Shown here one piece after another: positions 52,401 to 59,119 of a stretch of 64,000 bases of DNA. A program made the translations under genes and the position numbers. The notes beneath the pieces were generated by a model. It was given only the letters and a program-made list of their open reading frames with translations, was not told where the DNA came from and did not search any database. Location of the stretch: assembly GCA_910584795.1 (NCBI GenBank), contig CAJUBZ010000006.1, forward strand, positions 1 to 64,000, written 5' to 3'. Each line of letters opens with the position of its first letter. Within the stretch, counting starts at the first letter, position 1. Source of the DNA: an uncultured Eubacterium sp. (GTDB lineage Bacteria; Bacillota; Clostridia; Lachnospirales; Lachnospiraceae).

Positions 52401-53925
52401 TCTGGAGATACCTTTTGAGACATTCCTCGGATTTGGTGGAACAAAAGAGCCGGATATTGACTTGAATTTCTCAGGAGAGTATCAGGCAAACGCTCACGCT
52501 TATACAGAGGTAATGTTTGGAAAAGGGCATACATTTAGAGCAGGAACAATTACCGGTGTAGCGGATAAGACTGCTTTTGGATATGTGAAGAATTATTTTG
52601 ATGATCATAACGTTGTAAAAAGAACAGCAGAGATTGACAGAATTGCCAGAGGATGTACAGGTATCAGAAGAAGTACAGGACAGCATCCGGGTGGTATCGT
52701 TATTGTTCCAAGAGATAAAGAAATCTATGATTTTACACCAATACAGAAACCGGCAAATGATATGAGTGTAGATACGATCACAACGCATTTTGAATATCAT
52801 GCGATTGATGCCAATCTGTTGAAACTGGATATTCTGGGACACGACGATCCAACGATGATTCGTCGGTTGGAAAAACTCACAGATACGAATGTTCAGACAG
52901 ATGTGCCTTTTGATGATGAGAAAGTTATGTCGCTGTTTTTAAGCCCGGAGGCGCTTGGAATTACTCCGGATGATATTGATGGATGTCCTATCGGGACATT
53001 AGGGCTTCCGGAGCTTGGAACGGATTTTGTTATTCAGATGTTGGTGGATACAAAACCGACCAAGATAGCCGACCTGCTTCGTGTTTCGGGATTGTCTCAT
53101 GGTACGGACGTATGGCTTGGAAATGCCCAGACGCTGATTCAGGAAGGGAAGTGTACAATTTCTACGGCTGTATGTACCCGTGATGATATCATGGTTTATC
53201 TGATGGATAAGGGCATTGAACCACAGGTTAGCTTTGATATTATGGAACATGTGCGAAAGGGAAGAGGGCTTCTGACTTACAAAGATAAGGAAACCGGTGA
53301 GGAGCGCCAGGAAGAGGATGTAATGCGTGAACATAATGTTCCGGACTGGTATATATGGTCCTGTAAAAAGATAAAGTATATGTTCCCTAAAGCCCATGCG
53401 GCAGCCTACATTATGATGGCTCTTCGTGTGGCGTGGTACAAGGTATATCATCCATTGGCATATTATGCAGCGTTTTTTGGCATTAGAGCTAAGGCGTTTG
53501 ATTATGAGACTATGTGTCAGGGAAAAGAAAAATTAGAGTATTATATGGCTGATTTGAAACGTAAGAAAAATAATCATGAGGCATCAAAGAAAGACGAAGA
53601 TTCTTTAGGAGATATGAAGATTGTACTGGAAATGTATGCCAGAGGTTTTGAGTTTCTGCCATTGGATATATATACAGCGAAAGCTCATGATTTTCAGATT
53701 ATTGAAGGGAAGCTGATGCCAAGTCTGGATACGATTGAAGGATTGGGAGAAAAAGCGGCAGATGCTCTTGTAGAAGCTGTGGCAGCACAGAATGGACCAT
53801 TTGTTTCAAAAAATGATTTGAGAGAGAAGAGTAAGTTGAGTAAGACTGTCATAGAGACAATGTCAGATTTGGGACTGTTAGAGGGACTGCCTGAAGATAG
53901 TCAGTTATCCATCTTCGACTTCTAA
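49405..53925 (+). CDS. polC: DNA polymerase III alpha subunit, Gram-positive type
   Basis: A 1506-residue replicative polymerase of the PolC class. It has an N-terminal domain, an OB fold (about 225-320), and a PHP domain opening VELHCHTKMSDMDGVSE that is interrupted by a DEDDh proofreading exonuclease (VFDLETTGFSAKSDRIIEIG to HRAVDDAECT, about 440-600). A polymerase core follows with GSRGSVGSSFAATM, EPDIDLNFSGEYQ and a zinc-finger pair CEKC...CPHCG. The start is TTG 49405 after GGAGGGAG, 1 bp after ispG. Confidence 0.97.
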   Translation: MEKKNFLEVFQNLALSEELKSIFELVDITRITANSEHTKMRIYIESSRLIEKSAIFKVREELRKALRTGKKISIEIIEKYILSQQYTPENLFDMYKESIILELNESSPIIATMLKKAPAKFDEAGRLVIDLEASIVSEARMKILKETIEHIFRDRFGMPLEVRIEKRILNGNRYAERNARRLKNEVNVLLNKEEPQKQEEQKQSERPKRPKKATYSDNPEVVYGRDFKFDADTQLCDVFEGTGETVVKGQVMTMDDRETRTGKFIVTLEITDFTDSIAVKIFLGDENAKKEFTSKVKKKTFIRIKGVAMYDTYDRQVEISRVDGMKLIPAFSTEKRKDTAVDKRVELHCHTKMSDMDGVSECGALVRRAYEWGHRAIAITDHGVVQAFPDAWHEYCDIKKECKKAGKECDFKVIYGVEAYLVDDLKDMIVHPKGQSLDDTYVVFDLETTGFSAKSDRIIEIGAVKVQAGKIIDRFSTFVNPEIPIPFRIEQLTSINDNMVINAPKIEEALPKFMEFCNECVMVAHNAEFDMSFISANCERQGLECDFTIIDTVAMSRYLIIGLGRYKLDSVAKALGIVLDHHHRAVDDAECTALIFLKLCDMLRDKGIDNLDQVNEEGKQSTNLINKLPAHHAIILVKDLIGRVNLYKLISTSHIDTFANKRPRILKSDYLRYCEGLMIGSACEAGELYQAILHGRPQQEIARLAEFYDYFEVQPLGNNDFMVKTGNPDIDDKKRFLVESREELKDINRKIIELGRKFNKMTVATCDVHFLDPEDEIYRRIIQFGQGFKDADNQAPLYLRTTDEMLKEFDYLGSDVAEEIVITNPNKIADMIDNISPIHPDKCPPVLENSEENLRKICFDKAHEIYGEDLPKIVEDRLEVELDSIIGNGYAVMYIMAQRLVWKSNEDGYLVGSRGSVGSSFAATMSGITECNPLAPHYYCEKCKSSFFEKEYRVPEGTDDEEIKRIQAIIAKEKAEGGIGFDLPDMICPHCGEKLKKDGLEIPFETFLGFGGTKEPDIDLNFSGEYQANAHAYTEVMFGKGHTFRAGTITGVADKTAFGYVKNYFDDHNVVKRTAEIDRIARGCTGIRRSTGQHPGGIVIVPRDKEIYDFTPIQKPANDMSVDTITTHFEYHAIDANLLKLDILGHDDPTMIRRLEKLTDTNVQTDVPFDDEKVMSLFLSPEALGITPDDIDGCPIGTLGLPELGTDFVIQMLVDTKPTKIADLLRVSGLSHGTDVWLGNAQTLIQEGKCTISTAVCTRDDIMVYLMDKGIEPQVSFDIMEHVRKGRGLLTYKDKETGEERQEEDVMREHNVPDWYIWSCKKIKYMFPKAHAAAYIMMALRVAWYKVYHPLAYYAAFFGIRAKAFDYETMCQGKEKLEYYMADLKRKKNNHEASKKDEDSLGDMKIVLEMYARGFEFLPLDIYTAKAHDFQIIEGKLMPSLDTIEGLGEKAADALVEAVAAQNGPFVSKNDLREKSKLSKTVIETMSDLGLLEGLPEDSQLSIFDF

Positions 53926-54146
53926 TGTGCAACGTATGAGAGAATACAGACAAATCGTTGTAAATTAATTTTCATAAGTTGATGTCTGTATTCTTTCGTA
54001 TAGTGTGATTAGCACGACCGAGATGAAGTATCCAAAGGATACGGAATCGAGGTGTGTTGCATGAAAAAAGCCACACCTCGGTGGTGTGACCTCTAAAAGG
54101 AAAATACATCTTAAAAAAGATGTAAAATAAAAACAATAATAAAAAA
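53926..54146. other. structured gap between polC and tRNA-Glu
   Basis: A long imperfect stem GTATGAGAGAATACAGACA / TGTCTGTATTCTTTCGTAT (53934-54001) is followed by GTATCC-aaa-GGATAC (54029-54043) and GAGGTGTG...CACACCTC (54050-54079). CACACC-tcggt-GGTGTG (54072-54088) uses the same right arm and could compete with it. The first stem may end polC transcription. No gene is supported here. Confidence 0.45.
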
Positions 54147-54218
54147 CAGCTCGTAGGGGAATTGAACCCCTGATTCCGCCTTGAGAGGGCGGCGTCTTAA
54201 CCACTTGACCAACGAGCC
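54147..54218 (-). tRNA. tRNA-Glu (anticodon CTC)
   Basis: Minus-strand cloverleaf. The acceptor GGCTCGT pairs with ACGAGCT (first pair G-U), the D-arm is GTCAAGTGGTTAAGAC, and the anticodon arm is CCGCC-CTCTCAA-GGCGG giving CTC (reads GAG). The T-arm is AGGGG-TTCAATT-CCCCT with discriminator G. CCA is not encoded. T-rich sequence follows the 3' end. Confidence 0.93.
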
Positions 54219-54283
54219 AAAAAAATGTTACTGTATTATTATAACAGCAAAGTGAAATTTTGCAAGACATTTTTGAAAGGAAT

Positions 54284-55111
54284 ATGAAATTTTTTATGGA
54301 CTGGATATATGGAAAGACGATATTGATAACTGGAGCATCATCAGGACTTGGAAGAGCAATGACAGTTCAGTTAATAAGGGAACAGAATTGTAAAGTCATC
54401 GGAGTCGGACAGTCAGAAGAAAAAATGATGAGTTTAAAGGAAGAACTGACATATTTAAGAGATGATTTTGATTATAGAATATTTGATGTAAGTGTACAGG
54501 AAAACTGGACATGGTTTGCCGAAGAACTTATGGCAGAAAATATACAGATTGATTTGTTGATAAATAATGCAGGAATACTTCTTCCTTTTGATAAATCTGT
54601 AAATTATACAGAAAAACAGGTTCAGAGTTGTATGGATATAAATTTTCATGGGTGTAGATATGCCATTAATGCAATGCTGCCGATTCTTCGCCAGTCAACT
54701 ATGGCAGGGATAGTGAATATTTCCAGCTCCGATGCATTGGCTGGTATTATTGGAACCAGCATTTATAGTGCGAGCAAGGCGGCGCTAAAAGCATATACGG
54801 AGGTTCTTATAGCAGAGCTTGGAAGAGAGATGTATATTGGATATGTCTGCCCGGGATTTATCAGAACAGATATTTTCAGGAATCAGTATGTTATTTCAGA
54901 AAGCAGATTGATAAAGATGGCATCTTCTAAAGTAGATAAGGCGGCAAAGAAGATTGTGAAGAAGATTGTGAAGCAGAAGTCGAGAATGATAGTGGGGAAG
55001 GATGCAAAGTTTATGAATTTTACATCAAAGTTTTTCCCGGTGCTGGGATTGAAATTTTACGAGCAGTTGATAAAACACTCTAAGATAGAGATGTTTGAAA
55101 ATATTAAATGA
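54284..55111 (+). CDS. SDR-family oxidoreductase
   Basis: A 275-residue short-chain dehydrogenase with NAD(P)-binding TGASSGLGRAM, NNAG, a catalytic Ser-Tyr-Lys set (NISSSDALAG, YSASKAALKAY) and PGFIRTDIF. The C-terminal 50 residues are basic and may associate with membranes. ATG 54284 follows GAAAGGAAT. The substrate is unknown. It is divergent from the tRNA gene. Confidence 0.9.
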   Translation: MKFFMDWIYGKTILITGASSGLGRAMTVQLIREQNCKVIGVGQSEEKMMSLKEELTYLRDDFDYRIFDVSVQENWTWFAEELMAENIQIDLLINNAGILLPFDKSVNYTEKQVQSCMDINFHGCRYAINAMLPILRQSTMAGIVNISSSDALAGIIGTSIYSASKAALKAYTEVLIAELGREMYIGYVCPGFIRTDIFRNQYVISESRLIKMASSKVDKAAKKIVKKIVKQKSRMIVGKDAKFMNFTSKFFPVLGLKFYEQLIKHSKIEMFENIK

Positions 55112-55181
55112 TAGTATAATATCTCTTATTAGCAGAAGAGTTATAATTTGGTAAGATTAAAATAATAAATAATGTAAAATA

Positions 55182-55337
55182 TTGTAAAAAAAAGTAAGTG
55201 GTGATATAATCAATATAAGAGAATATGGACGATTGTATTATGAAAAACATTAATAATCTAAAATCCCTAAGCATAATCAGATTAGTGTATCAGGTAGAAT
55301 CTGACGTTATATCATGGTTGATGTTTGGGGACTTTTT
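55182..55337 (+). promoter_or_regulatory. promoter and leader hairpin before secreted LRR gene
   Basis: TTGTAA (55182-55187), 17-bp spacer, TATAAT (55205-55210). About 50 nt into the transcript begins a hairpin (55264-55331): CCCTAAGCATAA pairs with TTGATGTTTGGGG, with inner TCAGATT/AATCTGA. ACTTTTTT follows. This is a terminator-like leader 32 bp before the start codon, like the one before the S8 protease at 30519. Confidence 0.6.
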
Positions 55338-55368
55338 TATATAGGAGGTGTTTTAGGAGGGAGATTGT

Positions 55369-56598
55369 ATGAGAAAATTATTATCATATTTTTTAGTTTT
55401 TACATTAATAGTAACAACAGTCGGAGTAATAAATGTAGGAGCTGATGAGAAAGAATTAAAGTGGAACGGATTTATCTATCAGGTACATAATGATACGGTT
55501 GCAAATAATAAACATGTTCTTATCGAAGATTATGTAGGAACAGAAAAACAAATTACAATTCCAAAAGAAATAGACGGGATAGCAGTAACTGAACTTGCAG
55601 AGAAATTTACCTGTACTTCGGATATTACATCTGTAAAGATTATGGACACTATGCTGAAACCCGAGGGATTAACATGGTGTGAAACATTAGAAAAGATTTT
55701 TGTGGAAGATAATAGTATACGGTATAAAGTAATTGACGGAATACTATATAATAAGAAGGTTACATCGTTGCTTTGTTATCCAAGTGCAAAGCAGAAAAGG
55801 GAGTATATTGCTCCAAAAACAGTAACAGAAACATATGGTTTGCAGCAAATGTTATTAAAAAATAAATCTTTAAAAGATGTGACATTTACCAGTGTTGTAC
55901 CGGATTGCACGAACACTAATATTGAAAATGTAAAAATAACCGGTAATATTTCATACATTCCGGAAGGCTCGTTTAGAGAATGCAAGAATTTGAAAACAGT
56001 AGTAATAGGAAGCAAAGTTGATTTTATTGAACGTGATGCATTCTATGGTTGTGTATCATTACAAAGTGTAAAATTATCGAACAACTTGCGTTCAATATAC
56101 TCTTGTGCTTTTGGGAAAACCAAAATTAAGAAAGTGAAAATACCGAAGAGTGTTGATTATATCGATTATGATGTTTTTCCAACGAAAACAAAGATAATGA
56201 AACCATCGTATTTAAGAAAAACTGTTAATCCATGGAATAAGTCCCAACATTGTTATAAAGCATATGTGATTGCAAAAATAAAGTCTGGCACAAAGAAATA
56301 CCGGGCATCAAATGTAACAAAGATTACAACAACAAATAAGAAAGTAAAATTAAAAAAAGGAAAGACACATAAGATAAAGACCAGAGTATTTGTTTCTAAG
56401 ATAAAGAAGGCGGGTTTTATTAAAAATGATATTTTAAAATTTACATCTTCAAATAATAAAGTGGCAAAGGTTACACAAGGAGGAAAAATAAAGGCACTAA
56501 GAAAAGGAAGAACGACCATTACTGTTATGATGCGTACGTTTGAAAAGAAATTACATACAACGAGAAAGAAGTATAAAATTAAAGTTAAAGTATTATAA
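55369..56598 (+). CDS. secreted leucine-rich-repeat protein with Ig-like C-terminus
   Basis: A 409-residue protein with a signal peptide (about 1-25), LRR_5/BspA-like units (ITIPKEIDGIAVTELAEKF, SYIPEGSFRECKNLKTVVIG, FIERDAFYGCVSLQSVKL, VKIPKSVDYIDYDVF) and a C-terminal Big_2-like domain (about 300-409, with KGKTHKIKTRV, FTSSNNKVAKVTQGGKIKALRKGRTTITV). It is probably surface-exposed. GGAGGGAG precedes ATG 55369. It resembles the LRR protein at 32761 in its overall plan. Confidence 0.85.
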   Translation: MRKLLSYFLVFTLIVTTVGVINVGADEKELKWNGFIYQVHNDTVANNKHVLIEDYVGTEKQITIPKEIDGIAVTELAEKFTCTSDITSVKIMDTMLKPEGLTWCETLEKIFVEDNSIRYKVIDGILYNKKVTSLLCYPSAKQKREYIAPKTVTETYGLQQMLLKNKSLKDVTFTSVVPDCTNTNIENVKITGNISYIPEGSFRECKNLKTVVIGSKVDFIERDAFYGCVSLQSVKLSNNLRSIYSCAFGKTKIKKVKIPKSVDYIDYDVFPTKTKIMKPSYLRKTVNPWNKSQHCYKAYVIAKIKSGTKKYRASNVTKITTTNKKVKLKKGKTHKIKTRVFVSKIKKAGFIKNDILKFTSSNNKVAKVTQGGKIKALRKGRTTITVMMRTFEKKLHTTRKKYKIKVKVL

Positions 56599-56696
56599 GT
56601 AAATGGTAGAAACAGAAATCTTAGAACGGAACTGTACTTATATATCAGATAGAATCTGATTTCCAAAAACATAAAGGCAGAAAAAATAAATTAATG

Positions 56697-56780
56697 TTGA
56701 CATCTTAATTATATGGTAGTATAGTTGTATGGTAAATATTGACTAAAGTGGAAGGAGCGAACCGCAAAGGTTCGCTCTTT
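56697..56780 (+). promoter_or_regulatory. promoter and leader hairpin of rimP-nusA-infB operon
   Basis: TTGACA (56697-56702), 17-bp spacer, TATAGT (56720-56725). About 25 nt downstream, GAGCGAACC pairs with GGTTCGCTC (56755-56777, loop GCAAA) followed by TTTG. It sits about 75 bp before rimP and may act as an attenuator or a NusA-responsive leader. Confidence 0.7.
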
Positions 56781-56851
56781 GTTATGTCAGCCGGATAAGG
56801 ATTCGTTAGAAGAATAGAATATCTTTATCAGGCAGAAAGGTAGAGGTTAAG

Positions 56852-57319
56852 GTGTCTAGAAGAGAAGAGTACGAATCAAAAACAGAAGCACTATTGATTC
56901 CCATATTAGAGGAAAAAGGATATGAGATGGTAGATGTGGAATATGTAAAAGAAGGCAGCAACTGGTATTTAAGAGCTTATATTGACAAGCCGGGAGGCAT
57001 TACAATTAATGATTTAGAAAGTGTCAGCAGACGTTTGAGTGATTTGCTGGATGAAAAAGATTTCATTAGTGATGCTTACATATTAGAAGTAAGCTCGCCG
57101 GGGCTGGGGCGTCCATTGAAGAAGGACAGAGATTTTGATAGAAGTATTGGAGAGGAAATCGAGGTACATCTGTATCGAAGCCTTAACGGAAATAAGCAGT
57201 ATGTAGGACTGTTGAAGTCTTATGATAAAGATACTATTACTATCGAAGATGAAGATGGTAGTGAAATAAATTTAGACAGAGTAAATGTTTCGCTCGTCAA
57301 ATTAACGATTGATTTTTAG
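56852..57319 (+). CDS. rimP: ribosome maturation factor RimP
   Basis: A 155-residue protein. The N-terminal alpha/beta domain has YEMVDVEYVKEGSNWYLRAYIDKPGGI and the conserved LEVSSPGLGRPL; the C-terminal SH3-like part ends with LDRVNVSLVKL. It assists 30S maturation. The start is GTG 56852. First gene of the operon, 15 bp before nusA. Confidence 0.94.
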   Translation: MSRREEYESKTEALLIPILEEKGYEMVDVEYVKEGSNWYLRAYIDKPGGITINDLESVSRRLSDLLDEKDFISDAYILEVSSPGLGRPLKKDRDFDRSIGEEIEVHLYRSLNGNKQYVGLLKSYDKDTITIEDEDGSEINLDRVNVSLVKLTIDF

Positions 57320-57334
57320 GAGGATATTGGAAAA

Positions 57335-58519
57335 ATGAACAAGGAATTAATTGCAGCATTAGAAGTGTTGGAAAAGGAAAAAGGAATTAGTAAGGAGTCA
57401 TTATTTGAAGCAATTGAAAGTAATTTGGTTGTGGCATACAAGAACAATTTTAATAAAGCAGATAATGTGACAGTAACAATGGATAGAGAAACAGGAGAAT
57501 TTCATATCTATTCCCAGAAAACAGTCGTAGAAGAAGTGGAAGATACCGTTTCCCAGATATCATTAGAAGATGCTAGAAATATTAAAGCCTCTTATGATGT
57601 TGGAGATACTGTAAATATTGAGATACAGTCAAAAGATTTTGGACGTATCGCAACGCAGAGTGCAAAGAATGGTATCTTACAGAAAATCAGAGAAGAAGAA
57701 AGAAAAAGTCTTTACGAACAGTATTATGAAAAGCAGGATGATATTATTACAGGTGTTGTTCAGAGAATTAATGGAAAGAATATAAGTATTAATTTGGGTA
57801 AGGTTGATACGGTTCTTATGGAAAAAGAACAGTCTAAAGGAGAGTTCTTCAGACCAAATGACAGAATTAAATTGTATGTTACAGAAGTAAAGGATAATGG
57901 AAGAGGTCCGAGAATCACTGTATCAAGAACACATCCAAATCTTGTTAAGAGACTCTTCGAACAGGAAGTAACAGAAATTCAGGATGGAACTGTTGAAATT
58001 AAAAGCATTGCAAGAGAAGCAGGCTCCAGAACAAAAATTGCAGTATGGTCTAATAATGAAGATGTAGATGCAGTTGGAGCATGTGTCGGTATTAACGGAG
58101 CAAGAGTAAATGCAGTAGTTGATGAACTTCAGGATGAGAAGATGGATATTATTAACTGGAGTGAAAATCCGGCGATTTTAATTGAGAATGCGCTTAGCCC
58201 ATCTAAGGTAGTAGCCGTACTTGCAGATCCGGATAATAAGGAAGCATTGGTGGTTGTTCCTGATTTACAATTATCACTTGCTATCGGTAAGGAAGGACAG
58301 AATGCCAGACTTGCAGCAAAACTTACAGGATTTAAGATTGACATTAAGAGTGAGTCACAGGCAAAAGCAGAAGATATTCAATATGTATTTAACGAAGAAG
58401 ACTACTATGATGATGAGTATTATGATGGTGAGTACTATGACGATGAATACTATGATGAAGAATATTATGATGATGAATACGATGCAGAAGCAGAAGTAGA
58501 GGAATCAGAAGAAGCATAG
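57335..58519 (+). CDS. nusA: transcription termination/antitermination factor NusA
   Basis: A 394-residue protein with the NusA N-terminal domain (about 1-125), S1 (about 132-200, TGVVQRINGKNISINLG) and two KH domains (KIAVWSNNEDVDAVGACVGINGARVNAV; LVVVPDLQLSLAIGKEGQNARLAAKLTGFKIDI). An unusual acidic Tyr/Asp tail of repeating YYDDE units occupies about 352-394. The ribosome site is TAGGAGG. Confidence 0.96.
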   Translation: MNKELIAALEVLEKEKGISKESLFEAIESNLVVAYKNNFNKADNVTVTMDRETGEFHIYSQKTVVEEVEDTVSQISLEDARNIKASYDVGDTVNIEIQSKDFGRIATQSAKNGILQKIREEERKSLYEQYYEKQDDIITGVVQRINGKNISINLGKVDTVLMEKEQSKGEFFRPNDRIKLYVTEVKDNGRGPRITVSRTHPNLVKRLFEQEVTEIQDGTVEIKSIAREAGSRTKIAVWSNNEDVDAVGACVGINGARVNAVVDELQDEKMDIINWSENPAILIENALSPSKVVAVLADPDNKEALVVVPDLQLSLAIGKEGQNARLAAKLTGFKIDIKSESQAKAEDIQYVFNEEDYYDDEYYDGEYYDDEYYDEEYYDDEYDAEAEVEESEEA

Positions 58520-58529
58520 GAGACAGCAT

Positions 58530-58808
58530 ATGGGGCAGGTTAGAAAAATTCCGATGAGAACATGTATTGGTTGCAGACAGTCAAAAGACAAAAAAGAACT
58601 AATTCGTGTAGTTAGGAATAAAGAAAATCAGATTTTTGTTGATTTAACAGGAAAACAAAACGGCAGAGGTGCATATATTTGTGCAGATGCAGATTGTTTA
58701 GACAAAGCAATGAAAAATAAAGGGTTAGAAAAAACTCTAAAAATTTCAAATGTCAGTGAAGAAGTAGTAGAAATATTAAAAAAGCAGTTAGGAGAAATAG
58801 ATGAATAA
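58530..58808 (+). CDS. ylxR: YlxR/RnpM family RNA-binding protein
   Basis: A 92-residue protein with the YlxR core: RTCIGCRQSKDKKELIRVVR, then GKQNGRGAYICADADCLDKA. Known homologues bind nucleoid or RNase P RNA. It overlaps the next gene by 8 bp. Confidence 0.92.
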   Translation: MGQVRKIPMRTCIGCRQSKDKKELIRVVRNKENQIFVDLTGKQNGRGAYICADADCLDKAMKNKGLEKTLKISNVSEEVVEILKKQLGEIDE

Positions 58809-59106
58809 GATATTTTCCATGGTTGGGCTGGCTACCAGGGCAGGTAAAACTGTTGCAGGAGAGTTTTCTGTAGAGAAGGCAGTCAAAACAGGCAAAGCAT
58901 TTTTGGTATTGGTATCCCATGAAGCATCGGATAATACGAAAAAACTGTTTTTAAATAAATGTAAACATTATCAGATTCCAGTATTTGTTTATGGAAGTAA
59001 AGAAGAGTTAGGAAATTCCACGGGAAATGGAGAGCGTGCTTCAATTGCTGTAATGGATGAAGGTTTTAGTAGAACGATCATAAATTTGTTAAAAGATAAT
59101 CATTAG
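58801..59106 (+). CDS. ylxQ: L7Ae-family K-turn-binding protein YlxQ
   Basis: A 101-residue protein of the ribosomal L7Ae/L30e/S12e fold: IFSMVGLATRAGKTVAGEFSVEKAVKTG, LVLVSHEASDNTKKLF. It binds K-turn RNA in characterised homologues. It is translationally coupled to ylxR and precedes infB by 13 bp. Confidence 0.92.
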   Translation: MNKIFSMVGLATRAGKTVAGEFSVEKAVKTGKAFLVLVSHEASDNTKKLFLNKCKHYQIPVFVYGSKEELGNSTGNGERASIAVMDEGFSRTIINLLKDNH

Positions 59107-59119
59107 ACGGAGGTAGTAA

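Noticed and set aside
53965..54270. Antisense frame across tRNA-Glu
   Set aside because: Covers a tRNA gene and hairpins; a common spurious frame over tRNA genes.
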